A stretch of DNA of 64,000 nt, taken from positions 1 through 64,000 of the forward strand of contig NZ_CANMDS010000003.1 in assembly GCF_947496725.1 (NCBI RefSeq), read 5' to 3'. This document shows, piece by piece, positions 26,163 to 33,295 of this stretch. Under the pieces are notes generated by a model that had not been told where the DNA came from, did no database searches, and worked only from the letters and a program-made list of their open reading frames with translations. Both the position numbers and the translations under genes were made by a program. Each line of letters starts with the position of its first letter. Positions within the stretch are counted from its first letter, which is position 1. This DNA comes from an uncultured Dokdonia sp. (GTDB lineage: Bacteria > Bacteroidota > Bacteroidia > Flavobacteriales > Flavobacteriaceae).

Positions 26163-26810
26163 ATGAAGTTTGAGTCATTTTTAGAATTAGTTTCAAAAAT
26201 AAGAAAACTACCGCTTCCCGGGCGTGATGTACAGCTTGAGATGGCACCACAAGAGCGGCTTAAAGAGCTTAAGGAAGAAGATATTGCAAAGCACAACCCT
26301 AGACAAGCTGGTGTGATGTCCCTTTTTTACCCTAATAATGAGGGGGAGACAGAGCTTATACTCATACTGCGTAAGACCTATAAAGGAGTACATTCTAATC
26401 AGGTAGGGTTTCCGGGAGGGAAAGTTGAGCAAGAAGATAGAGACCTCGCACATACCGCCTTGCGTGAGACAGAGGAGGAGGTAGGTGTTGCTCAAGATGC
26501 GGTCACACTCGTGCGTGAACTTACTAATATTTATATACCACCCAGTAATTTTTATGTACAATCATTTATAGGCTACGTGCAACATACTCCCGCTTTTAAA
26601 GCTCAAGAAACAGAGGTAGAAGATCTCATACCCGTACCACTCTCAGAATTCTTGTCTGATGAGGTTGTAATTACCCAGCGCCTCACTACCTCGTATATGG
26701 ATGAGGTAGAAGTACCAGCCTATATGTTGCAAGGTCACGTAGTGTGGGGAGCTACTGCAATGATGCTCAGTGAGGTAAGAGCTCTTGTTAAGAAATCTTT
26801 AATATTGTAA
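26163..26810 (+). CDS. NUDIX hydrolase, probable CoA pyrophosphatase
   Basis: 215 residues. The Nudix box is GGKVEQEDRDLAHTALRETEEEVG, and the upstream LILILRKTYKGVHSNQVGFPGG segment is the CoA/NuBB-type signature. Family members cleave coenzyme A to 4'-phosphopantetheine and 3',5'-ADP. The N-terminus KIRKLPLPGRDVQLEMAP looks native, supporting the ATG at 26163. Its promoter must lie within the divergent cyclophilin gene. Confidence 0.9.
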   Translation: MKFESFLELVSKIRKLPLPGRDVQLEMAPQERLKELKEEDIAKHNPRQAGVMSLFYPNNEGETELILILRKTYKGVHSNQVGFPGGKVEQEDRDLAHTALRETEEEVGVAQDAVTLVRELTNIYIPPSNFYVQSFIGYVQHTPAFKAQETEVEDLIPVPLSEFLSDEVVITQRLTTSYMDEVEVPAYMLQGHVVWGATAMMLSEVRALVKKSLIL

Positions 26811-26848
26811 GGTCTTTTGTATATTTACAGGCTGTTTGTAACCAAGTA

Positions 26849-26864
26849 CGCTTTCGCGAAAGCG
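26849..26864. repeat. Dispersed palindrome, copy 8 (perfect)
   Basis: Perfect 16-mer between the NUDIX and acyltransferase genes, with the right flank CACTCA. Confidence 0.97.
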
Positions 26865-26895
26865 CACTCAAACGCACACAACTTTAAACTATTAA

Positions 26896-27699
26896 ATGGG
26901 GCTATTCAAAAAAAATCCATTTGGACATATACTATTCTTAAAACGCTGGCTCATTCGTATTGCAGGAGCAATGACACACAGGCGTTACCGCGGCTTTAAT
27001 GAGCTACAGATAGAAGGTTCAGAGATACTCACAAATTTACCAGATACTAACGTGCTTTTTGTGTCTAACCATCAGACCTACTTTGCAGATGTGGTGTCTA
27101 TGTTTCACGTATTTAATGCGAGTCTAAGCGGTCGTACAGATTCTATAAAAAATATAGGTTACCTCTGGAGGCCAAAACTTAACTTATACTACGTTGCGGC
27201 AGGCGAGACAATGAAGTCTGGTTTACTACCGCGCATACTGGCTTATGCAGGAGCCATTACCGTGAGTCGTACCTGGAGAGAAAAAGGTAAAGAGATAGAA
27301 CGTCAAGTAAACCTTAAGGATACAGAAAACATAGGTATCGCTCTGGATGATGGCTGGGTAATCACCTTCCCACAAGGAACCACAAAACCGTGGAAACCTA
27401 TTAGAAAAGGAACGGCGCACATTATTAAAAATTACAAGCCTATTGTAGTGCCTATCGTGATAGATGGTTTTAGAAGAAGTTTTGATAAGAAAGGTTTGCG
27501 TATTAAAAAACGTGGCATCTTACAATCTTTTGAGGTAAAAGAACCACTAGAGATAGATTATGAGAACGACTCTGTAGAGAAGATTGTAGAGCAGCTAGAA
27601 TATGCAATAGAGCAACATCCTTCTTTCTTAAAAGTGATCCCTACAGAAGAGATAGAGGCAGAAGAAGCACTCAATAAGAAAAGACAGTGGGAATACTAG
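26896..27699 (+). CDS. PlsC-type acyltransferase (1-acylglycerol-3-phosphate acyltransferase-like)
   Basis: 267 residues. Acyltransferase motifs are NHQTYFAD (block I), FPQGTTKPWKPIRKGTAHI (block III) and VPIVIDGFRR (block IV). In block I five residues separate His and Asp instead of the usual four, and block III has Gln where most have Glu (FPEG). It probably acylates lysophosphatidate or another lysolipid on the inner membrane. It follows the NUDIX gene by 85 bp with a palindrome between, and an intrinsic terminator comes after. Confidence 0.85.
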   Translation: MGLFKKNPFGHILFLKRWLIRIAGAMTHRRYRGFNELQIEGSEILTNLPDTNVLFVSNHQTYFADVVSMFHVFNASLSGRTDSIKNIGYLWRPKLNLYYVAAGETMKSGLLPRILAYAGAITVSRTWREKGKEIERQVNLKDTENIGIALDDGWVITFPQGTTKPWKPIRKGTAHIIKNYKPIVVPIVIDGFRRSFDKKGLRIKKRGILQSFEVKEPLEIDYENDSVEKIVEQLEYAIEQHPSFLKVIPTEEIEAEEALNKKRQWEY

Positions 27700-27727
27700 C
27701 CTAGTCTAGAAATCCAACTAAAAAAGT

Positions 27728-27763
27728 AAAGCGATAATACCAGCAGGTATTATCGCTTTTTTT
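27728..27763 (+). terminator. Intrinsic terminator of the acyltransferase gene
   Basis: The stem AAAGCGATAATACC/GGTATTATCGCTTT has loop AGCA and is followed by T residues. A tracts on the left may make it bidirectional. Confidence 0.85.
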
Positions 27764-27819
27764 ATGGTAAGGCAACAGCTTGACCTATTGCCTTGTATAG
27801 AAATTTAAACCCCCTACAG

Positions 27820-28428
27820 TTAAATTTCTAATTTCTTAAGTTCTCTATAATTTCTATTGAGCTTTCTTAATAATAACCCATAAATAATTCTATAAAGTCC
27901 CCATAGTAATCCAAGGGCTATAGTTATTACAATAATAAACTTGAGTGAGAGATACAGTAAATTCTCATCTGCAAGGGCTGGGTTATTTTGTATCATAATT
28001 GCATAAGCAATAGTAGAGGCAATCGCTACAAATGCCATACTAAACCAAATGTAGTACTTTACCGTATTACGCGTTTTGATAATATTTTTCATTAATACTT
28101 TTGCAGAGTCTGTGGCTTGTATTTTTTTGAAGTTTTTATAAAACCACACGGCAAAAACCACAAGAGCCGTAAGATGCACAACAAGTACGATAGTATCAAA
28201 GGTTTGTAACCCAAACTGTTTTTCAAAAGCTTTTGTCTCATTGTCGTTAAAAGCAAATGAGAGTACAATCCAAAAAGCAAATTCTATAAGACTTACAATA
28301 AATATAAGCTTCACTATAGAAGAAGACTTCTTAAGGAGCATAGGGTACAAATCTTCCTTTGTGTATTTAGGAAGGGTGTCTTCTTGTTTTTGCCAATCTT
28401 TTTTTAGCAATTCTAATTCGTCTACCAT
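27820..28428 (-). CDS. Membrane protein downstream of ECF sigma factor
   Basis: 202 residues. The N-terminal ~45 residues are charged and cytoplasmic (ELLKKDWQKQEDTLPKYTKEDLYPML). Four hydrophobic helices follow, at about 38-60, 80-95, 118-140 and 152-180. The start is 4 bp after the sigma gene's stop. By position it could be an anti-sigma factor, but no zinc-binding HxxxCxxC motif is present. Function is therefore inferred from context only. Confidence 0.75.
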   Translation of the reverse strand: MVDELELLKKDWQKQEDTLPKYTKEDLYPMLLKKSSSIVKLIFIVSLIEFAFWIVLSFAFNDNETKAFEKQFGLQTFDTIVLVVHLTALVVFAVWFYKNFKKIQATDSAKVLMKNIIKTRNTVKYYIWFSMAFVAIASTIAYAIMIQNNPALADENLLYLSLKFIIVITIALGLLWGLYRIIYGLLLRKLNRNYRELKKLEI

Positions 28429-28432
28429 ATGA

Positions 28433-28927
28433 TTATGGGTTTAATATTTTCTTGAGCTTTTTCTTCACTCTATTCATCTTTACTCTAGCATTTACCTCTG
28501 TGATACCTAAGGTTTCTGAGATCTCGCTATAATTTTTATCTTCTAGATATAAAAACACAAGTGCTTTATCTATATCGTTAAGCTCCTTTACAGCACTGTA
28601 CATTAACTTTAATTGTTGTTCTACCGTATCATCATACTCCTCAGAAGAGATGCGGAACATCACAGAGTCAAAATCTTGTGTTTGTACCGTTCTCTTAGAC
28701 TTACGATATAAAGTGATGGCAGTATTGAGACCCACTCGGTACATCCAGGTACTGAATTTTGAATCTCCTCTAAACTTAGGGAAGGCACGCCATAACTGTA
28801 TCGTTATCTCTTGAAAGAGGTCATTGTGCTGGTCGCGATTGTTTGTATACAACCTGCATATTTTGTGCACAATATTCTGGTTCTCCTCCAGTAGGGTAAC
28901 AAATTTTTCTTCGGTGGTTTTGTCCAA
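28433..28927 (-). CDS. ECF-type RNA polymerase sigma factor
   Basis: 164 residues with sigma region 2 (NDLFQEITIQLWRAFPKFRG, FSTWMYRVGLNTAITLYRK) and region 4 (ELNDIDKALVFLYLEDKNYSEISETLGI, NARVKMNRVKKKLK). It directs RNA polymerase to an alternative promoter set. The start is TTG at 28927: an in-frame TAA lies 15 bases upstream and no ATG intervenes. It is co-transcribed with the membrane protein after it. Confidence 0.92.
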   Translation of the reverse strand: MDKTTEEKFVTLLEENQNIVHKICRLYTNNRDQHNDLFQEITIQLWRAFPKFRGDSKFSTWMYRVGLNTAITLYRKSKRTVQTQDFDSVMFRISSEEYDDTVEQQLKLMYSAVKELNDIDKALVFLYLEDKNYSEISETLGITEVNARVKMNRVKKKLKKILNP

Positions 28928-29043
28928 TGGTTGGTGGCTTTGTTATCTATAAGTAGGTTATTCTTACAAAGTGTTACACGCTGTTGTAAAAAGTTTTTTT
29001 ATTTATTGAAGGACAGTGTGTTGGTGTGTGGTTTTCTTTATTA

Positions 29044-29059
29044 CGCTTTCGCGAAAGCG
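29044..29059. repeat. Dispersed palindrome, copy 9 (perfect)
   Basis: Perfect 16-mer with outer symmetry TTA/TAA, upstream of the sigma gene and beyond the end of the next minus-strand gene. Confidence 0.97.
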
Positions 29060-29079
29060 TAATAACACCTGTTTTCTTA

Positions 29080-29121
29080 AAAAGAAAAAGCTCCTTTACC
29101 CAAGATAGGCAAAGGAGCTTT
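29080..29121 (-). terminator. Intrinsic terminator of the choice-of-anchor I gene
   Basis: The 11-bp stem AAAGCTCCTTT/AAAGGAGCTTT is followed on the minus strand by TTTTTCTTTTT. Confidence 0.85.
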
Positions 29122-29139
29122 AATAGTAATTGTTTTTAC

Positions 29140-31800
29140 TTAGTTCTTGATAATCTTCTGGCTTGTGCCATCTTCAAAGTTTACAATATAAACACCTGTG
29201 GTAAGTGTACTAATGTCTGCCTGTGTTACTTCCTTAGACGATATTAATACTCTACCTAAAATATCTATAAGTGTAAAGCTTGTGTTTTTTGTAAAGTAAA
29301 GTGTGTTACCTACGGTAGGGTTAGGGTAAGCCAAAGTTTGGCTAGCTTCTGCATTAAAGTCATCTGTTGTGAGTACATCATTTGCGAGTGTGTACACAGA
29401 TACTGTAGAGCTTACCTCATTTGCCACAACTATAAGTCCCGTGTTTGTAGCGTTATCTTCTGGCTGTATGTAAACAATTCCTTCTGGAGCAAGATCACCT
29501 GCAGGATCTTCGGCATCTGGTGTTACATCGCGATTATTTACATAGGTTTCAAATACCGGTGCCTCTGGATCTGATATATTAAATACAGCTACACCACCTA
29601 TGCGCTCAAGACCTACAAAGGCATACCAAACGTCATCTATCATTGCAAGGGTTACGGCTTCTGGTTCTGGTCCCTTATCATCAGATCTGTTTTTAAACGC
29701 ATTTTCATCATCTGTAGCGTTAAAGATGGCTCCGTATACTTCATCTTCAGAAGTTATGCGCTCTAGTAAATCTCCACTGTCATAAACAATAGCACCTGTC
29801 TCTGCATTAAGAATAGCAAAAGAACGTCCACCATAAGAGTAAATCTGGTCTATATCTCCATCACCATCTATATCACCAGTAGCGCTTGTTGTTTTAAGTC
29901 TTCCCAGTGTTTCATTTTGTTGTAAGATACTTGCATTAGGATATGCAGTAGGATCAAGGTCAAGATCTTTTACACGCTCTTCTTCACTGTAGCCGTCATA
30001 ATCTCTTGAGTCACCTTCATTTGCAATTACAAGGTATTGTGTGCCATCTACAGTATAGTTTGCAATAGCATCTGGTTGATACATTCCTAAAGTTTGCCAA
30101 GTAGACATAAAGACAAAGTCTAAGCTGTTTGAAGCATCTATAGCATTTTCTGGTAATTGGTGATCTTTATATCCATAAGGTATTATAGATGTGATTGTTG
30201 CAGCAGTGATATCTACTACCGCATATGCGTTGTTTTCTTGAAGTGATACATAAGCAGTAGCACCGTCGTCACTTACAGTAATATATTCTGGCTCTAAGTC
30301 TTGTGATACAGTTGCTCCTGGACCATAGATACGAACCCCAGCATCTGTAAGTTCTGTAAGTTGTGAATCAAAACTTGTAAAAGAAAGCGAAGTCACGTCA
30401 TCTTGTACCACAGCCGCAGCGCCAGCTGCAAGGTCTATAATTGATACTGATCCTTCTGGGTCTACTGTATAATCTGCATTAGGCTCTCCTTCATTTGCTA
30501 CGAGTACTTTTGATCCATCTGGAGTAAAGGTTAACATATCTGGTAAAGACCCTACCATTACATTTGATAAAACTGTACCGTCTGTATCCATAAATACAAC
30601 TTGGCCATTACTTTGGTCTTCTGCACGTACAGCTACCGCTACAACACCATCATATGAAGATACGCTTGTTACCTCACTACCGTACGTGTCTAAAACAATA
30701 GAGTTTAGTACAGTAAGAGCAGTAGGGTCTGTAAAGTCTAAAATCTCTACAGCAGCATCACCAGCATTTGATACAAACAGTCTGCTTGATCCAGCGTCAA
30801 ATGTTATAATCTCAGCTCCGTTTACTTCTATGTTATTTGAGAATACCATACCTAGGGTATTTGTTGCTGTAGGGGCGTGAGCCTCATCATCTACTACATA
30901 TATTGCGTGTGATACTGTCTCACCCCCTGTAGCTCCTGTAATATCTGTAAGACTTAATGATACATAATAGTCTATAGAAAGGTCCTCATTATCTACAGGT
31001 GTAAAAGTTACTTGCTGTGTGGTAGCCTCACCTGTTACAAAGTTTACAGCATTATCTACTGTAAATGATTCATTCTCATCATTTGTATAACTTACTTCTA
31101 CTACAGCACTTACGGTTGCAGACTCAGATATTGTAACTTCTAGTGTTACCGCACCTTCGTTTTCTGTAAGTTGTGTTTTTTCTTCTGTAAAAGTAATAGT
31201 AGGTAAAGTGGTTGTAGCAGCTTCATAAGTAGCTATTGGCCACGCGTTTGTTGCTGTTGCTTGTGTAGCCATATTATCATCATCATTTTCATTAGGCCCG
31301 CTAAAGCTCCAGTTTGCAATTACAAAAGTACTTCCATCTGGTCCTGTTTCATTTACTCTAGAAGCCCATCCATCTAGATATTCCCAAGCTTCTCCGTTTC
31401 CATCTACGTTTATATCACCAAAGGTGTCAATAACCGCATCATTCATAAAAAGCTCTACGGCATCATCTCCATTTATACCAGCAGCACCATTTACATAATC
31501 TGGATCAAAACCAAAGAACGTATTAAAGTTAGGTTGCTCAGACGCGATGTAAATAAAATCTCCGGCAGCTGCGCTTCCTTCTAGGCTAAGCTCAACACCA
31601 TCTGTACCGCCTCCATTATTTGCAGAGCCAACACCATATATAGATAGGTCAGAAATGTCATTAAGTACATAAAGCTCTATAGCTTTAGGAGTTCCTCCAG
31701 ATAGAGGCCCGTCATATACGCCCGTAATGATGAGGTCTTGAGCTTGTATACTACAGCTCAATAAGAATGTAAAAAGTAATAAAAAGTAATGTTGTTTCAT
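29140..31800 (-). CDS. Secreted choice-of-anchor I protein with lamin-tail and Calx-beta domains, T9SS type A sorting domain
   Basis: 886 residues. A signal peptide (1-20, ending IQAQ) is followed by a lamin-tail-like domain (~22-190, GGTPKAIELYVLNDISDLSIYG). A Calx-beta-like domain comes next (~195-305, LTENEGAVTLEVTISESA), then a long choice-of-anchor I beta propeller (~310-810, FVSNAGDAAVEILDF, TFTPDGSKVLVANEGEPN). The end is a type A sorting domain (YPNPTVGNTLYF, ILGRVLIS, GVYIVNF). Related proteins are often annotated near alkaline phosphatases, but no catalytic motif is clear here. It is probably cell-surface or secreted. Confidence 0.9.
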   Translation of the reverse strand: MKQHYFLLLFTFLLSCSIQAQDLIITGVYDGPLSGGTPKAIELYVLNDISDLSIYGVGSANNGGGTDGVELSLEGSAAAGDFIYIASEQPNFNTFFGFDPDYVNGAAGINGDDAVELFMNDAVIDTFGDINVDGNGEAWEYLDGWASRVNETGPDGSTFVIANWSFSGPNENDDDNMATQATATNAWPIATYEAATTTLPTITFTEEKTQLTENEGAVTLEVTISESATVSAVVEVSYTNDENESFTVDNAVNFVTGEATTQQVTFTPVDNEDLSIDYYVSLSLTDITGATGGETVSHAIYVVDDEAHAPTATNTLGMVFSNNIEVNGAEIITFDAGSSRLFVSNAGDAAVEILDFTDPTALTVLNSIVLDTYGSEVTSVSSYDGVVAVAVRAEDQSNGQVVFMDTDGTVLSNVMVGSLPDMLTFTPDGSKVLVANEGEPNADYTVDPEGSVSIIDLAAGAAAVVQDDVTSLSFTSFDSQLTELTDAGVRIYGPGATVSQDLEPEYITVSDDGATAYVSLQENNAYAVVDITAATITSIIPYGYKDHQLPENAIDASNSLDFVFMSTWQTLGMYQPDAIANYTVDGTQYLVIANEGDSRDYDGYSEEERVKDLDLDPTAYPNASILQQNETLGRLKTTSATGDIDGDGDIDQIYSYGGRSFAILNAETGAIVYDSGDLLERITSEDEVYGAIFNATDDENAFKNRSDDKGPEPEAVTLAMIDDVWYAFVGLERIGGVAVFNISDPEAPVFETYVNNRDVTPDAEDPAGDLAPEGIVYIQPEDNATNTGLIVVANEVSSTVSVYTLANDVLTTDDFNAEASQTLAYPNPTVGNTLYFTKNTSFTLIDILGRVLISSKEVTQADISTLTTGVYIVNFEDGTSQKIIKN

Positions 31801-32000
31801 CTGTGTGATTTTTGTGGTTGATTAATCCCTTAAAAGTAGAAATCTACCCACTAGATGATGAGATGTAAACGTTAGTAAACCTTTACATTTTGAGAAGTTT
31901 ATCGCATATTTTACGTCTATAAAACCCTATGATAACTTAAAATTAAAACAAGGTTATTCGAGACTATGAAGGCTATTATATTCTGAATTATAAATAATTA

Positions 32001-32016
32001 CGCTTTCGCGAAAGCG
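32001..32016. repeat. Dispersed palindrome, copy 10 (perfect)
   Basis: Perfect 16-mer with outer symmetry TTA/TAA, in the 344-bp gap upstream of the choice-of-anchor I gene. Confidence 0.97.
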
Positions 32017-32030
32017 TAACCACATCAAAC

Positions 32031-32063
32031 AAAAAAAATCCGTTGCCCTTTCAAACAACGAAT
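32031..32063 (-). terminator. Intrinsic terminator of the DUF1801 gene
   Basis: On the minus strand ATTCGTTG pairs with CAACGGAT (one G-T pair), followed by eight Ts. Confidence 0.75.
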
Positions 32064-32144
32064 CTTTTATGCAATCCTGAATTATAACGGGATAAAAGTA
32101 TATCTAGAGCGTTACTCAATTGCAATGTTAAGGTTAAGAATGTA

Positions 32145-32558
32145 TTAATACTTGGCCCTCATATAGGTAATCGCTCGTTCTATAATCTGTTTAAGTATGT
32201 CCAGATCTACATCTGCTAGTTTATTTATATACAGGCAGGCTTTACTCGTTTTATGTTTACCTAATGCCGGCAGAAGGTCATCTATAACACTAAAACCTGG
32301 CATAATATATATGCTCAAATTTTGCTTGCGAGGAGAAAACCCCACCATAGGCCAGTGTGCTTTTCTTCCAGAGGCATACACCATCTCATACTCATCATAC
32401 CCTACAATACTATCTCCCCACATTACCGGCTTCTTTCCGGTTACGGTTTCCATAAGCTTAAGTAAGTAAAGACTGTCTCCTTTGCGAGTGGTATGTGCAA
32501 GAGCATTTATAAAGTCTACTGGAGACTGGTCATTTTTTTTGGTTTTTACGTCAGACAC
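32145..32558 (-). CDS. DUF1801 domain protein
   Basis: 137 residues of the YdhG-like alpha/beta fold: FINALAHTTRKGDSLYLLKLM, then VMWGDSIVGYDEYEMVY, the aromatic FSPRKQNLSIYIMPGF strand pair, and a C-terminal KACLYINKLADVD segment. There is no catalytic motif of known function. It is followed upstream in the same direction by a YdeI-like DUF1801 protein 18 bp away, so the two are probably one transcript with related roles. Confidence 0.87.
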   Translation of the reverse strand: MSDVKTKKNDQSPVDFINALAHTTRKGDSLYLLKLMETVTGKKPVMWGDSIVGYDEYEMVYASGRKAHWPMVGFSPRKQNLSIYIMPGFSVIDDLLPALGKHKTSKACLYINKLADVDLDILKQIIERAITYMRAKY

Positions 32559-32576
32559 GGTGTAGGTAATTTTAAA

Positions 32577-33176
32577 TTAGTTTTTCTTCCAGAGTGCATC
32601 TATTCCTTTACCTTCAAGTATAAATGGGATACAGCGATCTAGTCTCTTGCGCTTTGTGGCCTCTTGCTTTGCCTCATTTATATAATCTGCATAGGCGCGT
32701 TGTTTCGCTTTTGTGAGTGCAGTAAAATGTAGTTTAAGCTGTGCATCGTTATAGAGTTCATTTTTAAGCATTGTAGGCAATAGCACTTTCTTTACAGAGC
32801 GCACCACAGGCATTTTTTTACCATCTCGAGCATTTTGTATAGCCTCATCTACATAAGATGTAATGAGTTTTTCATCTATAATATCATCTTCTGTAAAGTG
32901 TAAGTGGCGCATTGCCTTGGTTTTTCCTTCTTGTGCATTACGCAGTATCTTACCAGCATCTGTAAGATAGACACCTTGATAAAACCATAAGCCATAGTGC
33001 TGCTTAAAAGAAGCAACACCTACTACATTATCATTATTAATGGTGTACACTGGCATTCCCCATTTTACATCTTCTACCAGATCTGTACTCTTGAGAAGCC
33101 CTCTTATTTTCTTTAAACTCGCTAGCCAAGGCACTTCTTGATTATAAAAATTATTCAGCTTTTCATCTTTAGTCAT
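32577..33176 (-). CDS. DUF1801 / YdeI-like protein
   Basis: 199 residues from the ATG at 33176. A longer reading to 33263 would translate through palindrome copy 11 and is less likely. The N-terminal half is DUF1801-like (VEDVKWGMPVYTINNDNVVGVASF, YGLWFYQGVYL). The C-terminal 65 residues resemble the YdeI/OmpD-associated helical region (LKLHFTALTKAKQRAYADYINEAKQEATKRKRLDR). Proteins of this build are common in Bacteroidetes; the function is unknown. Confidence 0.85.
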   Translation of the reverse strand: MTKDEKLNNFYNQEVPWLASLKKIRGLLKSTDLVEDVKWGMPVYTINNDNVVGVASFKQHYGLWFYQGVYLTDAGKILRNAQEGKTKAMRHLHFTEDDIIDEKLITSYVDEAIQNARDGKKMPVVRSVKKVLLPTMLKNELYNDAQLKLHFTALTKAKQRAYADYINEAKQEATKRKRLDRCIPFILEGKGIDALWKKN

Positions 33177-33234
33177 AACCTCAATGTACAAAATATTACA
33201 ATTGAGTTGCAGATTATGACGGTTGGGAGTATTA

Positions 33235-33250
33235 CGCTTTCGCGAAAGCG
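33235..33250. repeat. Dispersed palindrome, copy 11 (perfect)
   Basis: Perfect 16-mer between the divergent starts of the YdeI-like gene and the TonB receptor gene. Confidence 0.97.
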
Positions 33251-33295
33251 GGATTCCCTTCATATTTGTCCCACAATCAATCTAACGAACCACTT

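Larger units (their letters stand above)
31801..32144. other. Gap between minus-strand genes
   Basis: It contains palindrome copy 10 and the terminator of the DUF1801 gene. The left part should hold the promoter of the choice-of-anchor I gene, but no convincing -7 box was found. No protein gene is seen. Confidence 0.6.

Noticed and set aside
32577-33263. Longer start of the YdeI-like protein at 33263
   Set aside because: It would translate the palindrome as LSRKR at the very N-terminus and lacks similarity to the family start; the ATG at 33176 fits better.
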